Below are positions 17,514 to 25,185 of a DNA stretch of 25,185 nucleotides, piece by piece. This stretch comes from CAZEZY01 sp964516635 (GTDB lineage: Bacteria; Pseudomonadota; Gammaproteobacteria; Burkholderiales; Burkholderiaceae_C). The notes below the pieces were generated by a model. That model worked only from the letters and a program-made list of their open reading frames with translations. It was not told where the DNA came from and did no database searches. Made by a program: the position numbers and the translations under genes. The number at the start of each line of letters is the position of its first letter. Position 1 is the stretch's first letter. The DNA is taken from contig CAZEZY010000021.1 of the NCBI GenBank assembly GCA_964516635.1, positions 1 to 25,185 on the forward strand. Reading direction: 5' to 3'.

Positions 17514-18635
17514 TCAGTCGCGGGTGAAACCAGCGAGTACCATGGTCTTGTTGTAGAACTCGAGGCAACGATGGCCCCCGTTGGCCACCTCGCCCAGTGT
17601 CAGCGCACCCACCACCTGCCGATTCGGCAGACAGGATTGAACCGCCTCGAGTTCCTCCGAAAACCGGTCTTCCAGAAACAGGACCCGACTGATGCAATCT
17701 GCCATCAGCACCGGCCCCGAATCGGAGCGCATGCGCCGCGCGCCGTTAGCGGCTGCATCAATCAGCCGAGAGGCTTCTCCCTTGAGCAGATACACCACCG
17801 AATTCACGGGCACCTCGCCCACGCACACCAGCGCCGCGCCATTCGTGCTGATCGGGTCGCGTACCACCAGGGAGTGATCGGCCTTTTCCATGCCGAAGGG
17901 ATACCCTTTGGCTATCTCGAAGAAATGGCCGTCGGTGAAGACTCGCCCGCAGTCCGCCTCGACCCTGCTGCGATACACCTCGAATGCGGGCCGAAAATCC
18001 AGTGACTCGATCACATTGCCACGGGACTGTGTGACCACGAAAGGCCCTGAGAAACTCTGCCACCCATGGTCCACGCCCAGCGACAGGGGCTGATTCATCA
18101 GCACCAGCTGTGCATGATCTTCAAGCAAGCCCTGATTGGAGAACAGGCAGGGTTTCCTGATGAAACTCAGGCTGCCAGCCCCGCCACCAAAATAAGCGAT
18201 ATCGGCTCCCAGGACATCGTACAGGCCTTCGAGGAAAGCGGCAATCCGGGAGGACAGGCCATCCACCCACACCATCACACTGGCGCACGCCGGCACCCGA
18301 TCCACCGCCGCGCTGACCGCCTCGGTGAAGTCGAGCCCCGGATCGGACAATCCACCCACATGACGGATGGTCAGCGGCTCTGGCCAACCGAGAACCAGAT
18401 AGCCCCGCTCGTGGTGCTTCTGGTCGTGAATGAGCTGGGGAAACACGCCGCCAGCCACTGGGCAGGGAAGAGTCTTCAGCCAGGGGTCGAAGGCGGCAGG
18501 GTCACAGGCGTTGGCATCGGCCGCCAGAATGACCAATGAGCTGGCTCCTGAAGCCAGTGCCCAATCCACCCGTTCCTGCAATGCACCCAGCCCCGGCTCA
18601 GGCGTGAACCCGATGGAAATGTCCTGGGGATTCAT
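17514..18635 (-). CDS. FIST-domain sensory protein
   Basis: FIST N and C domains are sensory modules proposed to bind small ligands, possibly amino acids; they are found with kinases, cyclases and chemoreceptors. The 373-residue protein has the N domain at about 25-200, with SSLVILAADA, AGGVFPQLI and the glycine-rich ADIAYFGGGAGSLSF. The C domain is at about 200-370, with YPFGMEKADHSLVVRDPI, LLKGEASRLIDAA and a C-terminal NRQVVGALTLGEVANGG...FYNKTMVLAGF typical of FIST_C. No effector domain or membrane segment is visible, so it must act through another protein, most likely the hybrid kinase that starts one base downstream. Its ATG overlaps the aminotransferase stop by 4 bases. Confidence 0.87.
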   Translation of the reverse strand: MNPQDISIGFTPEPGLGALQERVDWALASGASSLVILAADANACDPAAFDPWLKTLPCPVAGGVFPQLIHDQKHHERGYLVLGWPEPLTIRHVGGLSDPGLDFTEAVSAAVDRVPACASVMVWVDGLSSRIAAFLEGLYDVLGADIAYFGGGAGSLSFIRKPCLFSNQGLLEDHAQLVLMNQPLSLGVDHGWQSFSGPFVVTQSRGNVIESLDFRPAFEVYRSRVEADCGRVFTDGHFFEIAKGYPFGMEKADHSLVVRDPISTNGAALVCVGEVPVNSVVYLLKGEASRLIDAAANGARRMRSDSGPVLMADCISRVLFLEDRFSEELEAVQSCLPNRQVVGALTLGEVANGGHRCLEFYNKTMVLAGFTRD

Positions 18636-19786
18636 GCGTCGGCATGCTCCGGGGCGGGCAGACCGATTCGATCCAGGGCTTCGGCCAGATGACGAACGCT
18701 GCGATCCACGTTGTGCAATTTTTCCAGGCCAAAAAGCCCGACCCGGAAGGTGCTGAAATCGGCAGGTTCGTCACATTTCAAGGGAACGCCGGCCGCTGTC
18801 TGCAAGCCCAGGGCCAGAAACTTCTTGCTGTTCTGCATGTCGGGATCTCGGGTGTAACTCACCACCACCCCCGGTGCCTTGAAGCCTTCGGCCGCCACGC
18901 TCTGAATGCCACGGCTTTCGAACAGCTCGCGAACCTTGCGCCCCAGTTCGATCTGCTCCTGGCGAACTTTTTCGAAACCATAGGAACGGGTTTCCAGCAT
19001 CACCTCACGCAGGCGTGCCAAAGCGTCCGTTGGCATGGTGGTGTGGTAGGTGTGCCCGCCGCTTTCATAGGCCTCCATGACCTGCAGCCATTTCTTCAGG
19101 TCACAGGCAAAACTGGAACTCGTGGTGCCTTCGATCGCCACTCGGGCACGCTCGCTCAGCATCACCATGGCACAGGCCGGAGAACCGCTCCAGCCTTTCT
19201 GAGGGGCACTCACCAGGACATCCACACCCGTGGCACGCATGTCTACCCACATGGCTCCCGAAGCGATGCAATCGAGCACGAACAATCCTCCCACCTCGTG
19301 GGTGGCATCGGCCACGGCGCGCAGGTAATCGTCGGGAAGGATCATGCCTGCCGATGTTTCCACGTGAGGGGCAAAGACCGCCGCCGGCTTCTCGCGCCGA
19401 ATCGTGGCCACCACCTCGTCGATGGGGCACGGCGCCCAGGGTGAATCCCGCTCGTCGGTGACGCGGCGCGCCTTCAGCACGATTTCCTGCGTTGGAATGG
19501 ATCCCATCTCGAAAATCTGTGTCCAGCGATAGCTGAACCAGCCATTGCGAATGACGAGCACTTTTTGACCCGTGGCAAACTGACGAGCCACCGACTCCAT
19601 GCCGAAAGTGCCGCTGCCCGGCACCAGCACGGCCGAGTGCGCTCCATACACCTCTTTCAGGATGGCGGAGATGTCGGTCATCACACCCTGAAAACGTTTG
19701 GACATGTGGTTGAGCGCGCGGTCGGTGTAGACCACCGAAAACTCCAGCAGGCCATCGGGATCGATGTGGGGCAGCAGGCCAGGCAT
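18632..19786 (-). CDS. Class V PLP-dependent aminotransferase (alanine-glyoxylate aminotransferase family)
   Basis: This is a fold-type I PLP enzyme, probably an aminotransferase of the serine/alanine-glyoxylate (SGAT/AGXT) group; the substrate is not determined by the sequence. The 384-residue product shows VLVPGSGTFGMESVARQF (phosphate-binding region), HVETSAGM with His141, FVLDCIASGAMW with the PLP-nitrogen Asp172, and SAPQKGWSG with the Schiff-base Lys197. Family-typical HTYHTTMPTDAL follows. The start ATG at 19786 has GAGGAG six bases upstream. It follows the YbdK-type gene by 35 bases, and its stop overlaps the FIST gene start, so an enzyme and a signalling pair are translated from one message. 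Confidence 0.88.
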   Translation of the reverse strand: MPGLLPHIDPDGLLEFSVVYTDRALNHMSKRFQGVMTDISAILKEVYGAHSAVLVPGSGTFGMESVARQFATGQKVLVIRNGWFSYRWTQIFEMGSIPTQEIVLKARRVTDERDSPWAPCPIDEVVATIRREKPAAVFAPHVETSAGMILPDDYLRAVADATHEVGGLFVLDCIASGAMWVDMRATGVDVLVSAPQKGWSGSPACAMVMLSERARVAIEGTTSSSFACDLKKWLQVMEAYESGGHTYHTTMPTDALARLREVMLETRSYGFEKVRQEQIELGRKVRELFESRGIQSVAAEGFKAPGVVVSYTRDPDMQNSKKFLALGLQTAAGVPLKCDEPADFSTFRVGLFGLEKLHNVDRSVRHLAEALDRIGLPAPEHADA

Positions 19787-19821
19787 GTGAACTCCTCGTT
19801 ATTTTGAAGACAGGTGGCAGA

Positions 19822-20946
19822 TTAGCACGGACGGCGCAGGGCTTCCACTGCGGCACGGACCACGCCCTGGATGCTGCCCGACTCGTCGTGGCAACGCCGG
19901 AGGTAGGTGGCGTGGTTGCCATCACGGGCAGCGGCTCGCTCCACCTCATCCAGCGCAGGCAAACCCTTGAGCGCCTCAGCATGAGGGATCAGTTTGCGCA
20001 CGGTGGACAGGATGTCTTCCCGGATGCCGATCTGTTCACGGGTTTTCGGGTTCACCATCATCCCATCCAGACCAAAACGACAGGCCTGGAATCGGTTGTA
20101 GGTGTAAACCAGGTAATCGTCTTCCTCGGGCGGCGGCTCGTTGCGCTCCAGCAAATGGCGGCACAGCGCCTGCAGGTAGCAGGCCAGGGCGGCGGCTCGC
20201 TCGACCGTCAGTGGGGTGTCGCACACCCGCAGTTCGATGGTTCCGTACTCGGGCTTGGGGCGGATGTCCCAGTAAAAATCCTTCATGGACTTGACCACAC
20301 CCGTGCTTTCCATCTTGGTGAAATAGCCCTGGGCAAATTCGTCCCAGCTGAGCACAAATGGCGCGCGACCGCTGAGCGGAAAGGCAAAAACCGAATTCAA
20401 CCTGGCCGAATCGAACAGCGTGTCCACAGCCTGTGAGTAGGGCGAGGATGCCGACAGCGCGATGAAATGCGGCACATAACGATTGAGGGCGTGCAGCAGA
20501 AAGAGCGCCTCGTCCGGCGAAGCACACCCCACATGCACATGCTGCCCGAACACCGTGAACTGCTTGGCCAGATAGCCATAGAGGCCTGACAGCTGCTGAA
20601 ATCGCGGTTTGCTGAAAATGCGCTGCTCGAACCATCGCTGAAACGGGTGGGTGCCCCCACCGGCAATCTCGACATTCAGGCGGTCACCCGCCTGAATCAA
20701 CGTGTCGCGGATCGCGCGCAACTGAAGCAGCAGGGGTTCGTGCTCGGTGTGAATGCCGGTGGCCACCTCGATCATGCTCTGGGTCATTTCCGGCGTCACC
20801 ACACCGGGAAACGGCGCACGACCCAGCAACTCCAGCAGGTCGTCAGCGCTGCTGGAGAGATCGTAATCGTAGGTATTGACCAATTGCAGTTCGAGCTCGA
20901 CACCCAGGGTCAGCGATTCGGAGGCTTTGAACGATTCCAGCGGCAT
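19822..20946 (-). CDS. ybdK: YbdK-type carboxylate-amine ligase (glutamate-cysteine ligase family 2)
   Basis: The GCS2/YbdK family forms gamma-glutamyl-type amide bonds. E. coli YbdK has weak glutamate-cysteine ligase activity, and the physiological substrate is generally unclear. The 374-residue product begins with LTLGVELELQLVNTYDYDLS, where the acidic ExE residues bind metal-ATP. It contains VTPEMTQSMIEVATGIH, the HVHVG motif (GQHVHVGCASPDEAL), YWDIRPKPEYGTIELRVCDTP and CRFGLDGMMVNP. Length and motif order match the family. It lies 14 bases after the antiporter stop and upstream of the PLP enzyme in the minus-strand operon. The gene symbol reflects family membership rather than proven orthology. 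Confidence 0.9.
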   Translation of the reverse strand: MPLESFKASESLTLGVELELQLVNTYDYDLSSSADDLLELLGRAPFPGVVTPEMTQSMIEVATGIHTEHEPLLLQLRAIRDTLIQAGDRLNVEIAGGGTHPFQRWFEQRIFSKPRFQQLSGLYGYLAKQFTVFGQHVHVGCASPDEALFLLHALNRYVPHFIALSASSPYSQAVDTLFDSARLNSVFAFPLSGRAPFVLSWDEFAQGYFTKMESTGVVKSMKDFYWDIRPKPEYGTIELRVCDTPLTVERAAALACYLQALCRHLLERNEPPPEEDDYLVYTYNRFQACRFGLDGMMVNPKTREQIGIREDILSTVRKLIPHAEALKGLPALDEVERAAARDGNHATYLRRCHDESGSIQGVVRAAVEALRRPC

Positions 20947-20960
20947 GCGGCACTCCGGAT

Positions 20961-21693
20961 TCAGGGTCTGACCGGCAAGGCGGCGGTCACATGGGTTTCC
21001 TGGGCGGCCATCAGGCTCCGCTGGGTCACCCAGGGTCCGATCAGTTCCTGCAGCGCCATCATGGCCGCCATGGCGGCGAAGGCAGCGGTGGCCGGTTCAA
21101 ACCCATATTGCCGGCTCTGATCCAGCAAGAGAATGGCAAAGGCGGACATGGGCGTCAGGGCCAGCCCCGTCAGCCCGCCTTTTCGGGCGGTGATGCCACT
21201 CAGCTGAGCCACGGCCAGGTTGCAGACCACCTTCGACACCACTCGCAGCGACAACAGGGTGAACGCGATACCCAGGGTTGTCCAGACATGCGACCAGTCG
21301 ATCAGCGCTGCAACGTACACAAACAGGAACATGCCCAGCAGATCGCCCAATGAACCGAAGTCGCGTTGCGCATGGGTGAGTTGGACCCGCCGTTCCCGCG
21401 CCACAATGCCGAAACTCAGTGCGACCAGCAAGGGCGATACCTTGAGCGCAAAGGCAGCCGTTGTCAGCAGCAGAACGGAAAGGGCGAAGAGAACGGTGGC
21501 GCTGTTGCTGCGGACATCCGGCAAGCGGGCCAGCCAGGGCANNNNNNNNNNNNNNNNNNNNNNNNNNNNNNNNNNNNNNNNNNNNNNNNNNNNNNNNNNN
21601 NNNNNNNNNNNNNNNNNNNNNNNNNNNNNNNNNNNNNNNNNGCAACAGCACAGGCCAGGCGATCGACACCAGTAGCGATGGCAGGTTGTCCAT
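20961..21693 (-). CDS. Cation/proton antiporter (CPA2/Kef type), interrupted by assembly gap
   Basis: This is an inner-membrane transporter, probably exchanging Na+ or K+ for H+. The start MDNLPSLLVSIAWPVLL lies at 21693-21642 and the C-terminal 190 or so residues at 21541-20961, separated by 100 N. The visible C-terminal part has hydrophobic helices such as VLFALSVLLLTTAAFAL, VSPLLVALSFGIVARE, LGDLLGMFLFVYVAALI and GLALTPMSAFAILLLD, typical of Na_H_Exchanger family members. The frames on the two sides do not agree across 100 bases, so the N run is a placeholder. By family length, some 150-200 residues are missing. ATG overlaps the methyltransferase stop (TGATG). There is no sign of a TrkA-N domain before the stop. 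Confidence 0.8.
21542..21641. other. Assembly gap (100 N)
   Basis: A run of exactly 100 N falls in the antiporter gene. It is the usual placeholder for an unknown gap length. To keep one open frame the real length must be a multiple of three, which 100 is not. Confidence 0.98.
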
Positions 21694-22553
21694 CAGGGGT
21701 CGACCCCAAAGCGGGCGTGAAGTTCGTCGAGCCCCAGTTCATCGAGGATCTGCTGCAGCCGCTGGCGCGCGCTGGCCTTGCCTTTGCCCACCCGGCGCGC
21801 CAGGATGAGTTCGTTCTTCATGGAGTGTTCCCAACCCACCAGTTCGGTCACCGTGACCTGGTAACCGTGCGCCTCCAGTTGAAGGCAGCGCAGCACGTTG
21901 GTGATCTGGCTGCCAAATTCGCGGGTGTGCAGCGGGTGGCGCCAGATCTCGCTCAGCGGCGTGCGAGACAGGCTCAGCGCCTTGTGCTTGCGCAGCACGC
22001 CCGCCACTTCCGCCTGGCAACAGGGCACCAGCACCATGTGGCGCGCCTGCTTGGCCAGACCAAAGGCGATCGCGTCGTCGGTGGCGGTGTCGCAGGCGTG
22101 CAGGGCGGTGACGATGTCCACCTGTGCCGGCAGTTCGGCAGAGGTGGTCGCGTCGTGCACGGTGGTGGCCACGAAACGCATGCGCTCGAAGCCCAGCCGC
22201 TCGGCCAGGGCGTGCGAACGCTCCACCAGTTCGGCGCGGGTTTCCACCCCGTACACCGTGCCCATGCCGCGCGGCCGCAGCACCAGATCGTAGAGCATGA
22301 AGCCCAGGTAAGACTTGCCCGCGCCATGGTCAGCCAGGACCACGGCGCCTTGGGCCTCGATCACGTCGTCGATCAGCGGCGCAATGAACTGCACCAGATG
22401 CTGCACCTGCTTGAGCTTGCGGCGCGTGTCCTGGTTGAGCCTGCCCTCGCGGGTGAGAATGTGCAGCGCCTTGAGCAACTCGATGGACTGGCCGGGGAGC
22501 AGTTCAGGCAAGTTCAGCGGCGCATCGCGCCGAGGGCCGGTGGACTGGGTCAT
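21693..22553 (-). CDS. SAM-dependent methyltransferase (Methyltransf_32-like)
   Basis: This is probably a class I methyltransferase of unknown substrate. I chose the ATG at 22553 (MTQSTGPRRDAPLN), giving 286 residues; a longer reading of 13 more codons looks non-coding. The SAM-binding motif I is VVLADHGAGKSYLGFMLYDL, followed by GVETRAELVERSHALAERLGF. Motif IV-like ALHACDTATDDAI and VPCCQAEV resemble the Methyltransf_32 family, some of whose members act on RNA, though that role is not shown here. A TATCAT -10-like box at 22561-22566 lies just upstream. It is the first gene of a six-gene minus-strand run, and its stop overlaps the antiporter start. Confidence 0.8.
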   Translation of the reverse strand: MTQSTGPRRDAPLNLPELLPGQSIELLKALHILTREGRLNQDTRRKLKQVQHLVQFIAPLIDDVIEAQGAVVLADHGAGKSYLGFMLYDLVLRPRGMGTVYGVETRAELVERSHALAERLGFERMRFVATTVHDATTSAELPAQVDIVTALHACDTATDDAIAFGLAKQARHMVLVPCCQAEVAGVLRKHKALSLSRTPLSEIWRHPLHTREFGSQITNVLRCLQLEAHGYQVTVTELVGWEHSMKNELILARRVGKGKASARQRLQQILDELGLDELHARFGVDP

Positions 22554-22600
22554 GGGGCGGATGATAAACGGAGCGTTTTCACAAAGGCACAATCCCGACC

Positions 22601-23590
22601 ATGTCCCATCACCCCTTCGACACCCTCACCCCCGACGTGGTCCTCGACGCCCTCTCCGCCGTCGGCCTGGAGGGTGATGGACGCCTCACTGCCCTCAACG
22701 CTTACGAAAACCGCGTCTACCTCGCACCCCTCGAAGACGGCAGTGCCGTCGTCACCAAGTTCTATCGGCCCGAACGCTGGACGGATGTGCAGATCGAGGA
22801 AGAGCACACCTTCGCCAACGAACTGGCGCTGGCCGAAGTGCCCATGGTGGCCCCACTGCGCCTGCACGGCCACACCCTGCACCATCACGGCGGCTTTGCG
22901 TTCAGCGTGACCCCGCGGCGCGGTGGCCGCAACCCCGAACTCGACGATCTGGAGGTGCTGCAGTGGATCGGCCGTTTTCTGGCGCGGCTGCATGAGGTGG
23001 GCGCTGCTCACCGTTTTCAGCACCGCCCGGCGCTGCTCCCGAAGACCTTCGGGCACGAGCAGGTGCAATGGCTACTGACCCACGGTGACATCCCACCCGA
23101 CGCCCTGGCGCCCTGGCATGAAGCCGCTGAAGCCGCGCTTCACACCGTCAACGCCCTCTGGGCGCGCACCGCATTCAGGCCGTTGCGCCTGCACGGCGAC
23201 TGCCATCCCGGCAACATCCTCTGGACCCCCACCGACCGCCCGGGCGGTGGCCCGCACTTTGTCGACCTGGACGATTCGCGTACCGGCCCCGCTGTGCAGG
23301 ACCTCTGGATGCTGCTCAGCGGCGACCGCGCGCACCAGCAGCGCCAACTCGGTGCCCTGCTGGATGGCTACGAAACCCTGCGAGCCTTCGATCGCGGCGA
23401 ACTCGCGCTCATCGAGGCCCTTCGGACGCTGCGCCTGATCCATTACAGTGCGTGGCTGGCTCGCCGCTGGAGCGACCCCACCTTCCCCATCCATTTCCCC
23501 TGGTTTGGCACCAGGAGTTACTGGATGGAACAGACCCAGACACTATGGGATCAGGTGACAGCCATGCAGGTCGATTCTTTGGTAGCATGA
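22601..23590 (+). CDS. srkA: Stress-response protein kinase SrkA (YihE family)
   Basis: SrkA/YihE is a Ser/Thr kinase of the aminoglycoside-phosphotransferase-like fold that protects cells during envelope or oxidative stress in E. coli. The 329-residue product begins TLTPDVVLDALSAVGLEGDGRLTALNAYENRVYL. It has Lys53 in VVTKFYRPERW, the catalytic loop RLHGDCHPGNILW (Asp200, Asn205), the metal-binding VDLDDSRTGPAVQDLWML and the C-terminal HYSAWLARRW and HFPWFGT. Length and motifs match E. coli YihE throughout. It diverges from the methyltransferase gene over 47 bases and precedes the small P-loop gene by 34 bases. A promoter is not obvious. Confidence 0.94.
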   Translation: MSHHPFDTLTPDVVLDALSAVGLEGDGRLTALNAYENRVYLAPLEDGSAVVTKFYRPERWTDVQIEEEHTFANELALAEVPMVAPLRLHGHTLHHHGGFAFSVTPRRGGRNPELDDLEVLQWIGRFLARLHEVGAAHRFQHRPALLPKTFGHEQVQWLLTHGDIPPDALAPWHEAAEAALHTVNALWARTAFRPLRLHGDCHPGNILWTPTDRPGGGPHFVDLDDSRTGPAVQDLWMLLSGDRAHQQRQLGALLDGYETLRAFDRGELALIEALRTLRLIHYSAWLARRWSDPTFPIHFPWFGTRSYWMEQTQTLWDQVTAMQVDSLVA

Positions 23591-23624
23591 GGTGGCTGCG
23601 TTGCAGCACAAGGAGACTCTGTCC

Positions 23625-24218
23625 ATGGTAAGCACCATCGCCGGCTATGTACCCGCCACTTTGCCCGAAGCCAAATTGCGGCGTTATCCCACGAAGGTCA
23701 TCAACATCATCGGTGGACCCGGCTGCGACAAGTCGCTGTACTCATCGGCCATCGTGCTCAAGTTGCACCTGCGGCACAAAACGGTCGAAATGGTACCCGA
23801 CGTGGGCAAGATGCTGGTGTGGCAACAGGATACCGAAGCCCTGCGCAACCAGTACGGCATCGCCCTGCACCAGTACCGCATGCTGGAGGTGCTCGATGGC
23901 CAGGTGGCCTTTATGGTGACCGAAGGCGCCCTGCCGCAACTCCTGTACTACAACGCCCACTACGCCGACAACGTGTGCGATGTGGCCAAGACCCGCCAGC
24001 AGATCCTGGCCTGGTACAAACAGTTCAACAACGTGAACATCCTCGTCCAGCGGGATCTCGACAAACCCTATATCCACAGCGGTCGCTATCAGGACGAGGC
24101 ACAGGCCCTGCAGATGGACAAGGTCCTGCGCGGCGTGCTGGTCGAAGAAGGCATCCCGTTCACCGTGCTGCCCCCCGACCACAAGGCCATCATCGAATTT
24201 GCCGGGTCACTGGAATGA
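23625..24218 (+). CDS. Small P-loop NTPase-like protein with altered Walker A
   Basis: The 197-residue protein is of unknown function and resembles AAA_28/kinase-like ATP-binding proteins. I chose ATG 23625 because AAGGAG lies 9 bases upstream; a GTG at 23592 would add 11 residues without a ribosome site. The N-terminal strand VINIIGGPGCDKSLYSSAIV places GGPGCDKS at residues 30-37, where the usual last Gly of the Walker A (GxxxxGKS) is Asp. A later strand VAFMVTEGALPQLLYY could supply the Walker B or substrate side, and ILVQRDLDKPYIHSGRYQDE is polar with a possible lid. No membrane segment is visible. It follows srkA on the same strand and converges on htpG with a 10-base gap. Confidence 0.75.
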   Translation: MVSTIAGYVPATLPEAKLRRYPTKVINIIGGPGCDKSLYSSAIVLKLHLRHKTVEMVPDVGKMLVWQQDTEALRNQYGIALHQYRMLEVLDGQVAFMVTEGALPQLLYYNAHYADNVCDVAKTRQQILAWYKQFNNVNILVQRDLDKPYIHSGRYQDEAQALQMDKVLRGVLVEEGIPFTVLPPDHKAIIEFAGSLE

Positions 24219-24222
24219 CCCG
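24203..24222. terminator. Hairpin at convergent 3' ends of the P-loop gene and htpG
   Basis: CGGGTCA and TGACCCG form a perfect 7-bp stem with loop CTGGAA. The stem contains the stop codon of the P-loop gene, and the htpG stop lies 7 bases beyond it. There is no T tract on either side, so it is at best a Rho-independent-like structure or an RNA 3'-end stabiliser. Confidence 0.4.
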
Positions 24223-24228
24223 ACCGCC

Positions 24229-25185
24229 TCACACCAGCAGGGCGTTGACGCGCTTCACATAAGCCGCCGGGTCTTCCGGCAGGCCGCCTTCGGCCAGCAG
24301 CGCCTGATCAAACAGGATGTGTGCCAGATCGTCAAACTGCGGGTGCCCATCGAGCTTTTTCACCAGGGCGTGGTCGGCATTCACTTCCAGGATGGGCTGC
24401 ACCTCGGGGGCTTTCTGCCCCGCCTGCTTGAGCATGCGCGCCAGTTGCATGGAGTAGTCGCCATCTTCCACCACCAGGCAGGCCGGTGAATCCACCAGGC
24501 GCGAAGTCACGCGCACGTCCTTGGCGCGGTCTTTCAGGCAGTCCTTCAAACGGTCGAGCACCGGCTTGAACGCCTCGGCGGCCTGCTCGGCGGCCTTCTT
24601 TTCTTCTTCGTCCTGGAGCTTGCCCAGGTCCACGGCGCCCTTGGCCACGCTCTGCAACGGCGTGCCATCAAACTCGTGCAGGAAAGACAGGGCCCACTCG
24701 TCCACGCGATCGGTCATCAGCAGCACTTCGATGCCCTTCTTGCGGAACACCTCCAGTTGCGGGCTGTTGCGTGCGGCCGCCAGCGTGTCGGCGGTGATGT
24801 AGTAGATGGCCTCCTGGCCCTCTTTCATCCGCGCCTTGTAGTCGGCCAGGCCCACGCTCACCGTGTCGCTCTGGGTGGAAGCAAAACGCAGCAGCCTGGC
24901 GATCCGCTCGCGGTTGCCAAAGTCCTCGCCCAGGCCTTCCTTGAGCACCGCGCCAAATTCGGCGTAGAAAGCGCTGTACTTGCCCACCATCTTTTCGGCT
25001 TCGGCTTTTTCCTCGGCACTCAGCACATCGGTCACGCCATCCGCACCCTCGCCGGCCTGGGCAGGCAGCCTGTCCTTCTTGGCCAGATCTTCCAGCATGC
25101 CGAGCACGCGACGGGTGTTGCCTTCGCGGATGGCCTTCACGTCGCGGCTTTCCTGCAGCAGCTCGCGGCTCACGTTCAGCGGCAG
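24229..25185 (-). CDS. htpG: Chaperone HtpG (Hsp90), C-terminal part, cut by window edge
   Basis: HtpG is the bacterial Hsp90, an ATP-dependent chaperone. The visible 318 residues begin LPLNVSRELLQESRDVKAIR, the end of the strongly conserved middle-domain segment. They run through FYAEFGAVLKEGLGED, YITADTLAAARNSPQLEVFRKKGIEVLLMTDRVDEW and DSPACLVVEDGDYSMQLARMLKQAG, the C-terminal dimerisation domain. The stop is TGA at 24231-24229. The N-terminal ATPase domain lies beyond the window. A linker with charged repeats (EEEKKAAEQAAEAFK) is normal for the family. Confidence 0.96.
   Translation of the reverse strand: MPLNVSRELLQESRDVKAIREGNTRRVLGMLEDLAKKDRLPAQAGEGADGVTDVLSAEEKAEAEKMVGKYSAFYAEFGAVLKEGLGEDFGNRERIARLLRFASTQSDTVSVGLADYKARMKEGQEAIYYITADTLAAARNSPQLEVFRKKGIEVLLMTDRVDEWALSFLHEFDGTPLQSVAKGAVDLGKLQDEEEKKAAEQAAEAFKPVLDRLKDCLKDRAKDVRVTSRLVDSPACLVVEDGDYSMQLARMLKQAGQKAPEVQPILEVNADHALVKKLDGHPQFDDLAHILFDQALLAEGGLPEDPAAYVKRVNALLV

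Overview
The window (25,185 bp, GC-rich, one 100-N gap at 21542-21641) is chromosomal DNA from a betaproteobacterium. It is most likely order Burkholderiales, family Comamonadaceae. This rests on the tRNA-Tyr/Gly/Thr-tuf cluster, a trpEG..DC operon followed by ung, chromosomal NodI/NodJ-type ABC genes and the character of the proteins. The placement is from recognition, not a search. Almost all of the sequence is coding, and many genes overlap by 1-4 bases, so most of the window is organised as operons.

Layout. 1-523 (minus): 5' end of tuf preceded by tRNA-Thr(GGU), tRNA-Gly(UCC) and tRNA-Tyr(GUA). 555-5713 (minus): tryptophan operon in the order candidate leader peptide trpL, trpE, trpG, a small chimeric gene, trpD, trpC, and finally ung coupled to trpC. 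5512-5836 holds divergent promoters and a candidate trp attenuator. 5837-11947 (plus): uvrA, glutathione reductase gor and AMP nucleosidase amn. 11954-14043 (minus): psd and purT, overlapping by 4 bases. 14101-15867 (plus): a NodI/NodJ-type ABC exporter. 15842-22553 (minus): six closely packed genes, read in the order SAM methyltransferase, CPA2-type cation/proton antiporter (broken by the N gap), YbdK-type carboxylate-amine ligase, class V PLP aminotransferase, FIST sensory protein, soluble hybrid histidine kinase. 22601-24218 (plus): SrkA/YihE-type kinase and a small P-loop protein with an altered Walker A motif. 24229-25185 (minus): 3' part of htpG.

How the genes work together. The trp genes cover chorismate to anthranilate (TrpE/TrpG), phosphoribosyl transfer (TrpD) and indole-glycerol phosphate formation (TrpC). 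The later steps (trpF, trpB, trpA) are not here. uvrA and ung are DNA repair genes. gor, the YbdK-type ligase and perhaps the antiporter relate to thiol and ion homeostasis, and srkA and htpG to stress survival. FIST plus hybrid kinase looks like a two-gene signalling unit translated together with amino-acid-type enzymes.

Most notable observations: (1) a 97-codon open chimera inside the trp operon, made of the first ~25 residues of a threonine aldolase joined in frame to two pieces of a LysE/RhtB exporter; (2) a 30-residue candidate trp leader peptide with a Trp-Pro-Trp segment overlapping mutually exclusive inverted repeats; (3) a palindromic, REP-like GC-rich element translated in frame within uvrA, plus a second extra segment in its linker; (4) the six-gene signalling/metabolic operon; (5) a Gly-to-Asp change in the Walker A motif of the small P-loop protein.
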